From contig CAZOLZ010000013.1 in NCBI GenBank assembly GCA_964580965.1, positions 1 to 43,323 on the forward strand: a stretch of 43,323 nt of DNA, in the 5' to 3' direction. Both the position numbers and the translations under genes were made by a program. Below are positions 1 to 7,445 of the stretch, piece after piece. Position 1 is the stretch's first letter, and every line of letters begins with the position of its first letter. The notes below the pieces were generated by a model. That model had not been told where the DNA came from. It did not search any database and worked only from the letters and a program-made list of their open reading frames with translations. Source of the DNA: CAIUKX01 sp964580965 (GTDB lineage Bacteria; Bacteroidota; Bacteroidia; Flavobacteriales_D; Crocinitomicaceae).

Positions 1-526
1 ATTCTTCTTTCCATTCAATATCATTATTGATTGATAGCTTTCGCATTTCAAAAACGACTTCTTCTTGATTTTCGATTTGATAAATAGGTATAATTACAGA
101 TGTACCTACTTTCAATAATAAAAAGATATAATTATTTATCTCAATAAAACGTTCGATTTCTTGAGCTGAAATTTTAGCCTCACCATGGTTGTCTGTTATT
201 TCAAATTCATTTGTTAAAAAAATAATTTGAGTAGGCATAGATAAGCGATCATGGTAATATTTTTTTACTTGTTTTAAAAAACTTTTTTGGTAACTCCATC
301 GAGTAAAAAGAGGTGTAAAAATAAAAACTAGAATAGCTAAGACTAAGAAATAGATGGTTTGACCTTTAGCTTCATTTCCATAAGCAATAATTGCAAATAT
401 GATTAAACTAATAGTAAGTAGGAGTCTGACTTTAACTCTTGTTTGAGCAATCGTATTATTTTGCGAAACAATATAAAGTAATTGTGTATGGTAATCTTTT
501 TCTTTTAATTGATATTGAATTTTCAA
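1..526 (-). CDS. YcxB-like membrane protein, C-terminus cut by the window edge
   Basis: The reverse strand is open from a TTG at 526 to the first base of the window, about 175 codons, with no stop seen, so the gene is partial at its 3' end. An in-frame TAA lies two codons before the TTG and no ATG lies between, so TTG is the most likely start. The N-terminal 45 or so residues are polar. Two hydrophobic helices follow (around LLLTISLIIFAIIAY and IYFLVLAILVFIFTPLF), then a soluble region with PH-like alternation (ITDNHGEAKISAQEIERFIEI...YIFLLLKVGTSVIIP). This two-helix plus YcxB-like C-terminal layout is typical of YcxB family proteins, whose function is unknown. It is divergent from the site-2 protease gene. 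The family call rests on layout and a few motifs only. Confidence 0.6.
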   Translation of the reverse strand, partial: MKIQYQLKEKDYHTQLLYIVSQNNTIAQTRVKVRLLLTISLIIFAIIAYGNEAKGQTIYFLVLAILVFIFTPLFTRWSYQKSFLKQVKKYYHDRLSMPTQIIFLTNEFEITDNHGEAKISAQEIERFIEINNYIFLLLKVGTSVIIPIYQIENQEEVVFEMRKLSINNDIEWKEE

Positions 527-627
527 CTTGCTTTAATTTAAATTAAAAGCTAAAGTTAAAAAAATGAATTCATCAGATAATAATTCTAACTCAATAAAAT
601 ATAGTTTTCAGAAAAATTAATTTAAAA

Positions 628-659
628 TTGAATTAAGAAACAATTAAGTCTTAATTTTA
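628..659 (+). promoter_or_regulatory. Probable promoter of the site-2 protease gene, with an operator-like inverted repeat
   Basis: TTG at 628-630, a 21-base spacer and TAATTTTA at 652-659 resemble the Bacteroidota promoter TTG-N19..21-TAnnTTTG with one mismatch. A perfect 7-1-7 inverted repeat, AATTAAG-T-CTTAATT (642-656), overlaps the -7 element, and another AATTAAG copy lies at 631-637. That would suit a repressor site, but AT-rich DNA gives such matches easily. Confidence 0.4.
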
Positions 660-677
660 CATGATCTAAAATGAAAT

Positions 678-1592
678 ATGGAAGAATTTGATTACCATCC
701 CGAAAAACCAACATCAAACAAAAAGAAGAAAAAACCAGATTTAAATAGAACAATAATTTCGATAGGTATTTTTATTGTTGCTTTTTTAGCTTTTGGGTTT
801 GATGATCTATCATATGTTTTGATGATTGTTTCTGTTGTTTTTATTCATGAGTTAGGTCATTTTTTAATGATGAAAGGGTTTGGTTTTGGAAATCTTCAAA
901 TGACTTTTGTTCCGTTTTTAGGAGCTTTTGTAAATGGAAAAAAAGACAAGGAGAAACAAGTTCAAAATTGGCTAATTATATTGGCAGGTCCAGTTCCAGG
1001 TGTTGTGTTAGGGATTTCGTTATTTTTTGTAGGTTCAACCTATAAATATGAGTGGGTTGAAGAGTGGGCTTATCTGTTTTTATTCTTAAATGTGTTAAAT
1101 TTAATTCCTCTAGACCCACTAGATGGAGGTCAATTATTGAAGAGTTTTATGGGAGATAAATTTGAAATTACTCAAATTGTTTTTTCTTTCATATCCTCAT
1201 TAATAATGATCTTGGTTGGATGGTATTTCGAAATATGGGTTATAGTTATTTTTGGATTTTTTATGGGGTTAAGAATTAGATCTTTGCAAAGGATGCTTCA
1301 AATCCATAAAGAATTAAAAGAGAATAATGTCAATTATATTTTAACTTATAAAGAGTTACCGAATCGTAGTTATTACAAAATCAAAGAAATTTTGATTCAA
1401 AATAATCCAACACTTCAAAAGTATTTAAATCAATTTGACGAAAGTGATATAGAAAGCTTAATCGTAAGTCAAGTTGAAAATGTGTTAGTTACACCAGTTG
1501 AAAAAAATGGAACATTTTTAATGAAAGTTTTTGTGGTTTTAACTTGGATTTTAGCTTTATTAAGTCCTTTAATCTTGTTTTTACAATTTTAA
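678..1592 (+). CDS. Membrane zinc metalloprotease of the M50 / site-2 protease family
   Basis: A 304-residue polytopic membrane protein. After a basic N-terminal stretch (residues 13-20, mostly Lys), hydrophobic helices begin near residue 25. The zinc-binding HExxH is HELGH at residues 57-61 inside a helix. The third-ligand region is at 141-151 (NLIPLDPLDGG), matching the NPxxPLDGG motif that supplies the second-helix Asp in this family. A Gly-rich loop, LAGPVPG, lies near 102-108. Family members cut transmembrane substrates within the bilayer, often anti-sigma factors or signal peptides. No PDZ domain is visible, so this is a minimal form. A final helix ends the protein at about 285-304. The substrate cannot be told from the sequence. 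The Smr-domain gene follows after 15 bases and is probably cotranscribed. Confidence 0.85.
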   Translation: MEEFDYHPEKPTSNKKKKKPDLNRTIISIGIFIVAFLAFGFDDLSYVLMIVSVVFIHELGHFLMMKGFGFGNLQMTFVPFLGAFVNGKKDKEKQVQNWLIILAGPVPGVVLGISLFFVGSTYKYEWVEEWAYLFLFLNVLNLIPLDPLDGGQLLKSFMGDKFEITQIVFSFISSLIMILVGWYFEIWVIVIFGFFMGLRIRSLQRMLQIHKELKENNVNYILTYKELPNRSYYKIKEILIQNNPTLQKYLNQFDESDIESLIVSQVENVLVTPVEKNGTFLMKVFVVLTWILALLSPLILFLQF

Positions 1593-1607
1593 TATATTTT
1601 TTAAGCG

Positions 1608-2162
1608 ATGTCAAAGTTTTTAGTAGGTGAACAAGTTTCTTTTTTGCTTGAAGAAGGAAAAGGACTAGTAAAGAGTATTGATGGTAAGCAATATCTTGTT
1701 ATGGATGAGTTTGGTTTTGAGAAATATTATCCTGAAAATTTATTGGTTAAAATCATACAACATTCAATTGAAATTAAAGTTGTAGTAAACAAGGATAAAA
1801 CAGAAACTAAAAAAAAAAAGTATGTTGAAGATACACCTTACACAACTTTTCAAATTAAATCGACTGATTATTGGGAGATTGATCTACACATTGAGGAGTT
1901 AATAGATTCTCATAGTGGAATGACGAATTTTGAGATTCTTTCTGAGCAAATGAAACATTTTAAAGTTTTTTTTAGAAAGGCAATTGATTGTAGGATAAAG
2001 AAAATGATAGCCATTCACGGTTATGGTGAAGGTGTTTTGAAAAATGAGATTAAAAACTTTTTAAAAGAATTGCATTATGTTGATTTTTATGAAGCTGATT
2101 ATCAGAGGTATGGTCAGGGAGCTACAGAAATAGAAGTAATGTATAATCGCTACAATGATTGA
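1608..2162 (+). CDS. Smr-domain protein
   Basis: The 184-residue product carries a C-terminal Smr domain (about residues 90-180). The family marks are EIDLHIEEL near residue 91, equivalent to LDxHG, and IHGYGEGVLKNEI near 137, equivalent to HGxGxGxLR. Smr domains, first seen at the end of MutS2, are nucleases or nucleic-acid binders with roles in recombination control or ribosome rescue. The N-terminal 50 residues form a small beta-rich piece (VGEQVSFLLEEGKGLVKSI), as in Bacteroidota DUF2027-type Smr proteins, but the protein is about half the length of that family. A Lys-rich linker (residues 60-72) joins the two parts. The conserved Asp and His of the first motif are present, so activity is plausible. 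The gene ends 8 bases from the convergent serine hydrolase gene. Confidence 0.75.
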   Translation: MSKFLVGEQVSFLLEEGKGLVKSIDGKQYLVMDEFGFEKYYPENLLVKIIQHSIEIKVVVNKDKTETKKKKYVEDTPYTTFQIKSTDYWEIDLHIEELIDSHSGMTNFEILSEQMKHFKVFFRKAIDCRIKKMIAIHGYGEGVLKNEIKNFLKELHYVDFYEADYQRYGQGATEIEVMYNRYND

Positions 2163-2170
2163 AGTATCAA

Positions 2171-3337
2171 TTAATAATCTATAGATTCAAAAGGGTAATT
2201 TCCAAAATGAGTACTTAATCGGTTGATTCGATAAACTCTTCTATCAAAAACGTTTGATAAAGCAAGGATACAAACTGTATCAGCTCTTAAAGAAGCATAA
2301 CATGATGTGTTTCCATGCCACCAACCTGTGTGGTAGAAATAAGTGTCTTTTCCTTCTTCCTCAAACATTCTAAATCCTAAACCATAATTTTTTGAACCAC
2401 TTTTTTCGTAGCTATACCCTTTGAATATTTCTTTTTTGGCATTTTTACTTAAAAATGAATCACAATATGTTGCTTTATCCATTTTCAATAAATCATGAAC
2501 TGTACTATACATGTTTTTATCACCATATATTGCATCTAAATAATCAAAAGGGTAAGGAGAGAATCCTGGATTGTATGATATAGATAGTTTATCTCTGTTT
2601 TGATTATAATCTAAAATGAAAGAGTTTTTCATTCCTAGGGGCTTAAAGATTAGTTCTTTCATGGCATCTGGAAAGCGCATGTTAGTAACATTTTCTATAA
2701 TTAGCGCTAAAAGAGCATAGTTAGTATTACAATAAGCAAAATGTTTATTAACATTGAAGTTGAGTGGTAATTTGTGTTTGTTTAAAAGTAAAACAATATC
2801 TTTATTCGTTAAAGTTTTTCCTAAAGGCCAGATTCCATATGTGAAATAACCGTAGTATGGAATTCCACTTCTGTGATTTAATAACATTCTAACTGAGATA
2901 CCTTCATAAGGTATTTCTGGTATGTAATTGCGAATATCTTCATTTAATAGAAGTTTTTTTTGATCTACAAGTCTCATGATAGCTATACTTGTAGCTGTTT
3001 TACTAACAGATGCTAAGTGAAGTGGAGTTTTGAAATTGATTTTTTCTTTTGATTTATAGTTGGAAAAACCATTAAAAGTTTCATACAAGACTTTACCATT
3101 TTTAGCAACCAAAAACTGTCCATTGAAACGGCGTTTAAGCTCATTTTTATAAAAAGATTTGATAACTCTCTTTTTATTACGGATATATGATTTTTTTAAA
3201 GGGTTGAACTCTGGTGAATAGTTGTTTTTTTCTTCAATTTCTGATTTTTTATTTTTAAAAAACGTACCATCTGAACACCTAGTAGATGTTAAGATAAACA
3301 AAAGAAGTAATATATTTATCATCTGAGTAATTCTCAT
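2171..3337 (-). CDS. Exported serine hydrolase of the beta-lactamase / class C family
   Basis: The 388-residue product has the three active-site motifs of the serine beta-lactamase-like (S12) fold: SVSK at 110-113 (SxxK), YCN at 202-204 (YxN) and HTGWWHG at 336-342 (HxG, replacing KTG). Flanking family marks include LLNHRSGIP near 153-160 and FKPLGMKNS near 231-239. Members are D-Ala-D-Ala carboxypeptidases, esterases or peptidases rather than true beta-lactamases. The N-terminus is hydrophobic and ends in STRCSD, a possible but poor lipobox because Arg precedes the Cys, so it may be a lipoprotein. Start: ATG at 3337 is assumed, but a TATCTTTG -7-like box lies at 3342-3349 on this strand. If that is used, the in-frame ATG at 3322 fits better. 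Confidence 0.8.
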   Translation of the reverse strand: MRITQMINILLLLFILTSTRCSDGTFFKNKKSEIEEKNNYSPEFNPLKKSYIRNKKRVIKSFYKNELKRRFNGQFLVAKNGKVLYETFNGFSNYKSKEKINFKTPLHLASVSKTATSIAIMRLVDQKKLLLNEDIRNYIPEIPYEGISVRMLLNHRSGIPYYGYFTYGIWPLGKTLTNKDIVLLLNKHKLPLNFNVNKHFAYCNTNYALLALIIENVTNMRFPDAMKELIFKPLGMKNSFILDYNQNRDKLSISYNPGFSPYPFDYLDAIYGDKNMYSTVHDLLKMDKATYCDSFLSKNAKKEIFKGYSYEKSGSKNYGLGFRMFEEEGKDTYFYHTGWWHGNTSCYASLRADTVCILALSNVFDRRVYRINRLSTHFGNYPFESIDY

Positions 3338-3521
3338 CTTTCAAAGATAGAAAACAGAAAATCTTTTATAAATGTTTATGAAATATAGAAATAAACATTT
3401 TTTTCAACATGCAGTTAGTTGATTTTATGATAAAAGTCATTTTGTTTAATGATTGTATGTCATTTTATATTCTTTATAAAACGTTAATCTTTGCATAGTT
3501 AATTAAAAAAAATAAAATAAA

Positions 3522-3800
3522 ATGAGTGAAGTTAGTTTAAGTGAAAAAGAACAAGTTTTAGACTTTAACCGTTATGGTGTTATATGTATCATTTTGTTAA
3601 TCGTTGGATGTTTAGGAGGGATAACTGTTTGGGCAGGAGCCATTGAAAGTGTATTTGGATTAAGTTTAGTTGTAATACCAACTATGACTACTTTAAGTTT
3701 ACTCTTAGCTGTGGCTCGAATGAAATGGATTTTAAATTTAGCATATCTATCAATTTGTATAGATTTGTTACTTCTAATTTATTATTGTACAGTTGCTTAG
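3522..3800 (+). CDS. Small membrane protein of unknown function
   Basis: The 92-residue product is not recognised. It has a polar N-terminus of about 17 residues, then three hydrophobic segments (about residues 18-38, 45-64 and 71-90), with a single Arg-Met-Lys-Trp turn before the last. It stands alone. About 180 bases separate it from the divergent serine hydrolase gene upstream, and about 130 from the helicase gene downstream, which has its own promoter. An AATCTTTG near-match to the -7 element lies at 3486-3493, without a clear TTG upstream. Codon use looks like the neighbours, which supports it being a real gene. Confidence 0.6.
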   Translation: MSEVSLSEKEQVLDFNRYGVICIILLIVGCLGGITVWAGAIESVFGLSLVVIPTMTTLSLLLAVARMKWILNLAYLSICIDLLLLIYYCTVA

Positions 3801-3878
3801 TCTTCATTTACTTGGTGAGATATTAAGTTAGTTTTAATCTAATTTTACATAATTTTTAAGGATAAGTATGTTTTCGCT

Positions 3879-3908
3879 TTGAATATCAAATAAAAGGGCC
3901 TATTTTTG
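3879..3908 (+). promoter_or_regulatory. Promoter of the SF2 helicase gene
   Basis: TTG (3879-3881), a 19-base spacer and TATTTTTG (3901-3908) match the Bacteroidota consensus TTG-N19-TAnnTTTG exactly. The start codon is 22 bases further on at 3930, so the leader would be only about 15 bases. Confidence 0.7.
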
Positions 3909-3929
3909 TAGCCCAATTTTCGAAGCAGA

Positions 3930-5441
3930 ATGACTGAAATACAAGAATACGAAGCGAAAACACTTTATCCATTTCAACAAAAAACCGTAGATTCAATTTT
4001 AAGTGAAATAGAAGAAAACGGTAAAAACTTTAACTTACTTTTCCAATTACCTACTGGTGGTGGAAAGACGGTTATTTTTTCTGAAATTACAAGAGAGTTT
4101 ATAAAACGTAAAAATGAAAAAGTTTTAATTTTAACTCACCGAATCGAATTATCTGTTCAGACCTCTAATCAATTAAAAGCTATTGGAGTAGATAATAAAG
4201 TTATAAGTAGCGACGTAAAAACTCTAGAGAATGAAGAGGATTATCCTTGTTACATTGCTATGGTTGAAACATTAAATAATCGACTACAAGATAATGAAAA
4301 ATTTATTGAAGGGATTGGATTAGTTATTGTAGATGAAGCTCATTATAATAGTTTTAGAAAGATTTTTCAATATTATGATGAAGTAAATATTTTAGGTGTA
4401 ACCGCTACACCTTTAAGTAGTAATAAAGTTTTACCTCTAAATGATAATTATAATAAGTTAATCGTTGGAGAAAGTATAAAATCTTTGATTGAGAGTGGTT
4501 ATTTAGCTGATGCTGAAACGTTTACATATGATGTTAATTTGCATGGTCTAAAGATAGGTTCGAATGGAGATTTTACAGTAAGTAGTTCTGATTCTGTCTA
4601 TGGAAACTACTTCATGCAGGAAAAATTATTGTTTGCGTATGAAGAAGTTGCTGTAGGTACAAAAACATTAATTTTTAATTCAGGAATTGAGACTTCAATT
4701 AGAGTGGAAGAAACATTTAAGAAGAGAGGTTTTAAAATTCGACACTTAGATTCAACATTTAGTGATAGAGATCGAAAAGATGTTTTAAAATGGTTTAAAG
4801 AAACTCCTGATGCAATTTTAAGCTCAGTTGGAATTTTAACAACAGGTTTTGATGAACCGACAGTTGAAACAATTATTTTAAATAGAGCAACTAGATCTTT
4901 GACTTTGTATCATCAAATGATTGGTCGTGGTTCAAGGAGGTTACCTAGTAAAGATTCATTTAAGTTAGTTGATTTAGGTAATAATGTTCGTCGATTTGGT
5001 TATTGGCAGGATTACATTAATTGGCAAGACGCATTTCGCTTTCCAGATCGTTTTCTTGAGTCAAGACTTTCTGAAGTTGAAGACATGGAGTTTGAGGTTG
5101 AATTTGAGTTCCCAAAACATTTAAAAGAAAAGTTAGATACTTCAAAACTCGAGGAGTTTAGTATTAAAGATACTTATTACGAATGTTTAGATATGAGTCA
5201 AAAAGGTAAAGTAGCTGTAGATTTATCATTAAAAAACCATTTTGAGGTTATTCAAGATGCATCAGATGATTTCTATGATGGATTAGCTTTTATTGATCAT
5301 CTTCAAGATCATATTGAACACAGGTTGAAACAGTACACAAAATGTATTTCTAAAAGTACAAATAATTATTTCAAATATTTAATGGAGACATATAATCGTC
5401 AACTTCGACAAAAATTAAGAGAAGTTTTAGAGGATGAATAA
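3930..5441 (+). CDS. DEAD/DEAH-box superfamily 2 helicase
   Basis: The 503-residue product is an SF2 helicase or translocase of the COG1061/SSL2-like type. Motifs run in order: a Q-motif-like YPFQQKTV at 13-20, Walker A PTGGGKT at 41-47, DEAH at 135-138, motif III-like GVTATP at 156-161, motif V TTGFDEP at 304-310 and motif VI QMIGRGSRR at 329-337. The family couples ATP hydrolysis to movement on DNA or RNA. The core ends near residue 350. The last 150 residues are acidic and charged, with no domain I can name. No nuclease or methylase gene lies beside it, so there is no reason to call it a restriction subunit. Its own promoter lies just upstream, and the rpsP promoter follows. Confidence 0.85.
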   Translation: MTEIQEYEAKTLYPFQQKTVDSILSEIEENGKNFNLLFQLPTGGGKTVIFSEITREFIKRKNEKVLILTHRIELSVQTSNQLKAIGVDNKVISSDVKTLENEEDYPCYIAMVETLNNRLQDNEKFIEGIGLVIVDEAHYNSFRKIFQYYDEVNILGVTATPLSSNKVLPLNDNYNKLIVGESIKSLIESGYLADAETFTYDVNLHGLKIGSNGDFTVSSSDSVYGNYFMQEKLLFAYEEVAVGTKTLIFNSGIETSIRVEETFKKRGFKIRHLDSTFSDRDRKDVLKWFKETPDAILSSVGILTTGFDEPTVETIILNRATRSLTLYHQMIGRGSRRLPSKDSFKLVDLGNNVRRFGYWQDYINWQDAFRFPDRFLESRLSEVEDMEFEVEFEFPKHLKEKLDTSKLEEFSIKDTYYECLDMSQKGKVAVDLSLKNHFEVIQDASDDFYDGLAFIDHLQDHIEHRLKQYTKCISKSTNNYFKYLMETYNRQLRQKLREVLEDE

Positions 5442-5463
5442 TGTGTTATTAAAAATATAAGTG

Positions 5464-5471
5464 TATATTTG
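5464..5471 (+). promoter_or_regulatory. -7 element of the rpsP operon promoter
   Basis: TATATTTG is a perfect TAnnTTTG box 59 bases before the rpsP start. No TTG lies 17-23 bases upstream (the closest is GTTA at 5445-5448), so the -33 half is degenerate. The leader would be about 50 bases and A/T-rich. Confidence 0.5.
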
Positions 5472-5529
5472 CACTTTAAATTTTTTATTTATTAACTGAA
5501 GTTTCGAACTTCAACTTATAACAATAATT

Positions 5530-6078
5530 ATGGCAACACGTATAAGATTGCAAAGACACGGAAAAAAGGGGAAACCATTTTTTCATTTAGTAGCTGCTGA
5601 TTCAAGAGCTAAAAGAGATGGTAAGTTCATCGAAAAACTAGGAACTTATAATCCTAACACAAACCCTGCTTCTATCGACATCAATTTTGAAAGTACTTTA
5701 AAATGGGTTCAAACTGGAGCTGAAATGACAGACACAGCAAGAGCTTTATTATCTTACAAAGGTATTCTTTACAAAAACCATTTAATAAAAGGGGTAGCTA
5801 AAGGTGCTTTAACAATGGAAGAAGTTGAAAAGCGTTTTGCTCAATGGGAGGCTGATAAAACTGCTAAAATTGAAGCTAAAAAGTCAGGTTTATCAACAGC
5901 TGCTGATAAAGAAAAGGCTGAGAGATTAAAAGCTGAAGCTGCGGTTAAAGAGGCGAGAGCAAAAGAAATCGAAGCTAAAAACACTCCTGAAGTTGTAGAA
6001 GAAGAGGTAGCTGAAGAAGCTACAGCAGAAACATCAACTGAAGATACTACAACTGAAGAAGATAATTCAGCTGAGTAA
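5530..6078 (+). CDS. rpsP: 30S ribosomal protein S16 with a long acidic tail
   Basis: S16 binds 16S rRNA and is needed for assembly of the 30S body. The first 80 or so residues are the classic S16 fold, with the family opening RIRLQRHGKKGKPFFHLV, a DSRAKRDGKFIEKLGTYNP motif and W59. The 182-residue length is about twice that of enterobacterial S16. The extra C-terminus (about 100-182) is a Lys/Ala/Glu-rich likely helix followed by a run of Glu, Ala and Thr. Longer S16 proteins with charged tails are usual in Bacteroidota. rimM follows after 12 bases, the widely conserved pairing of S16 with a 30S maturation factor. Confidence 0.97.
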   Translation: MATRIRLQRHGKKGKPFFHLVAADSRAKRDGKFIEKLGTYNPNTNPASIDINFESTLKWVQTGAEMTDTARALLSYKGILYKNHLIKGVAKGALTMEEVEKRFAQWEADKTAKIEAKKSGLSTAADKEKAERLKAEAAVKEARAKEIEAKNTPEVVEEEVAEEATAETSTEDTTTEEDNSAE

Positions 6079-6090
6079 AAATCAAATAGA

Positions 6091-6624
6091 ATGAATAAAG
6101 CAGATTGCTTTTATTTAGGATATGTAGCGAAACTTCACGGATTTAAAGGTGAAGTTTCGTTGTTTTTGGACGTTACTAATCCATCAGATTATAAAAAATT
6201 AGAAAGTGTTTTTATTGACATCAATGATCAATTAACTCCTTTCTTTGTTGAGTCAATCAAGTTAAAAAATCCACCTTTTGCAGCCGTTAAGTTTGAAGGT
6301 ATAAAATCTGATCATGAGGCTAAAATAATTGAACGAAAACAATTATACCTTCCTTCAAATTTATTACCAGCTCTCCAAGGAAACGACTTTTATGACCATG
6401 AAGTTGCTGGTTTTAAGGTTATTGACTCAAACTATGGTGAAGTAGGTTTATTAGAATCTATGATTGATCTATCTAAAAATCCATTGATTCAAGTGATTAA
6501 TGGAGATAAGGAGGTTTTAATACCTTTTAGAAAAGAAATGGTTCTAAAAGTAGATAGAGAAAATAAAGAGTTTCATATAACTGCTCCTGAAGGTTTGATT
6601 GAAATATATTTAAACGACTTATAA
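6091..6624 (+). CDS. rimM: Ribosome maturation factor RimM
   Basis: RimM helps mature the 3' domain of 16S rRNA and the head of the 30S subunit, working with S19. The 177-residue length is normal. The N-terminal RimM domain opens with GYVAKLHGFKGEVSLFLDV (residues 10-28), equivalent to the family's GxxxxxHGxxGEV. The C-terminal PRC-barrel-like domain begins near residue 100 (DHEVAGFKVIDSNYGEVG) and includes the VLIPF strand near 147-151. Its position directly after rpsP is the standard context. The stop codon TAA overlaps the start of the next gene by one base (TAATG at 6622-6626), which suggests translational coupling. Confidence 0.95.
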   Translation: MNKADCFYLGYVAKLHGFKGEVSLFLDVTNPSDYKKLESVFIDINDQLTPFFVESIKLKNPPFAAVKFEGIKSDHEAKIIERKQLYLPSNLLPALQGNDFYDHEVAGFKVIDSNYGEVGLLESMIDLSKNPLIQVINGDKEVLIPFRKEMVLKVDRENKEFHITAPEGLIEIYLNDL

Positions 6625-7331
6625 TGTCGATTTTTTATTTTAAACATTTTCACCTTCATCAATCAAATTCATTATTAAAAGTTGGTACAGATGCAATGAT
6701 TTTTGGCTCATCTATCGATATTGATGATGACTGTAAGTCTATTTTAGATATTGGTTCAGGGACAGGTGTTTTAGCTTTAATGATTGCCCAAAAAAACTTA
6801 CAATCAACTATAGATGCTATAGAAATTGATGAAAAAAGTTGTATTGATGCAAGTCTGAACTTTAAAGAATCAATTTGGAGTGAAAGAATAAGTTTGATTC
6901 AATCAGATGTAAAGACTCATATTTTTTCAAAACAATATGACTTAATTGTTGCAAACCCTCCTTATTATGAAAATGCATATTTTAATGATTTAAATTTAAA
7001 ACATACAGCTAAACATAATGAATTGAAACTATCTATTTGTGATTTATTTGAAATTGTAAGTAAAAATTTAAGTGAAAATGGTTTTTTTTGGGTTATACTT
7101 CCAGTTTATAATTTTGATAAATGGACATCTTTCGCTAATCAATTAGAATTATATTTAACAAAACGAATAAATATATATGGCAAACCAGATTCTATAATTA
7201 GAGTAATAGGAAGATTTTCTAGAAAAAATACAGGCATTATTTCTTCGAGTATAACAATAAGAGATGCTAAGGGACAATATACAGAGGAATACAAAAGGCT
7301 AACCATTGATTATCACAATAAGAAATTGTAG
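6624..7331 (+). CDS. trmN6: tRNA1(Val) adenine-37 N6-methyltransferase, TrmN6/YfiC family
   Basis: A 235-residue class I SAM-dependent methyltransferase. Motif I is LDIGSGTG at 41-48, the acidic end of beta-2 is IEIDEKS at 67-73, and motif IV is NPPY at 111-114, typical of N6-adenine methylation. The opening FYFKHFHLHQSNSLLKVGTDAM matches the YfiC/TrmN6 family pattern, where the HQ...MKVGTD segment forms the substrate side. In E. coli the enzyme modifies A37 of tRNA1(Val). The link to rpsP-rimM places it in a translation operon. Its start overlaps the rimM stop. Substrate specificity is inferred from family resemblance. Confidence 0.85.
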   Translation: MSIFYFKHFHLHQSNSLLKVGTDAMIFGSSIDIDDDCKSILDIGSGTGVLALMIAQKNLQSTIDAIEIDEKSCIDASLNFKESIWSERISLIQSDVKTHIFSKQYDLIVANPPYYENAYFNDLNLKHTAKHNELKLSICDLFEIVSKNLSENGFFWVILPVYNFDKWTSFANQLELYLTKRINIYGKPDSIIRVIGRFSRKNTGIISSSITIRDAKGQYTEEYKRLTIDYHNKKL

Positions 7332-7445
7332 TTTGATTTTTTTGATAATGGAATTAAACTTTCATAAAGTCTATTCATTAGGGTACTAATAAATCTAAAA
7401 TAGTATTAAAAAGTTTATTGAATTTACTTTTTAAAATTTGAATAA

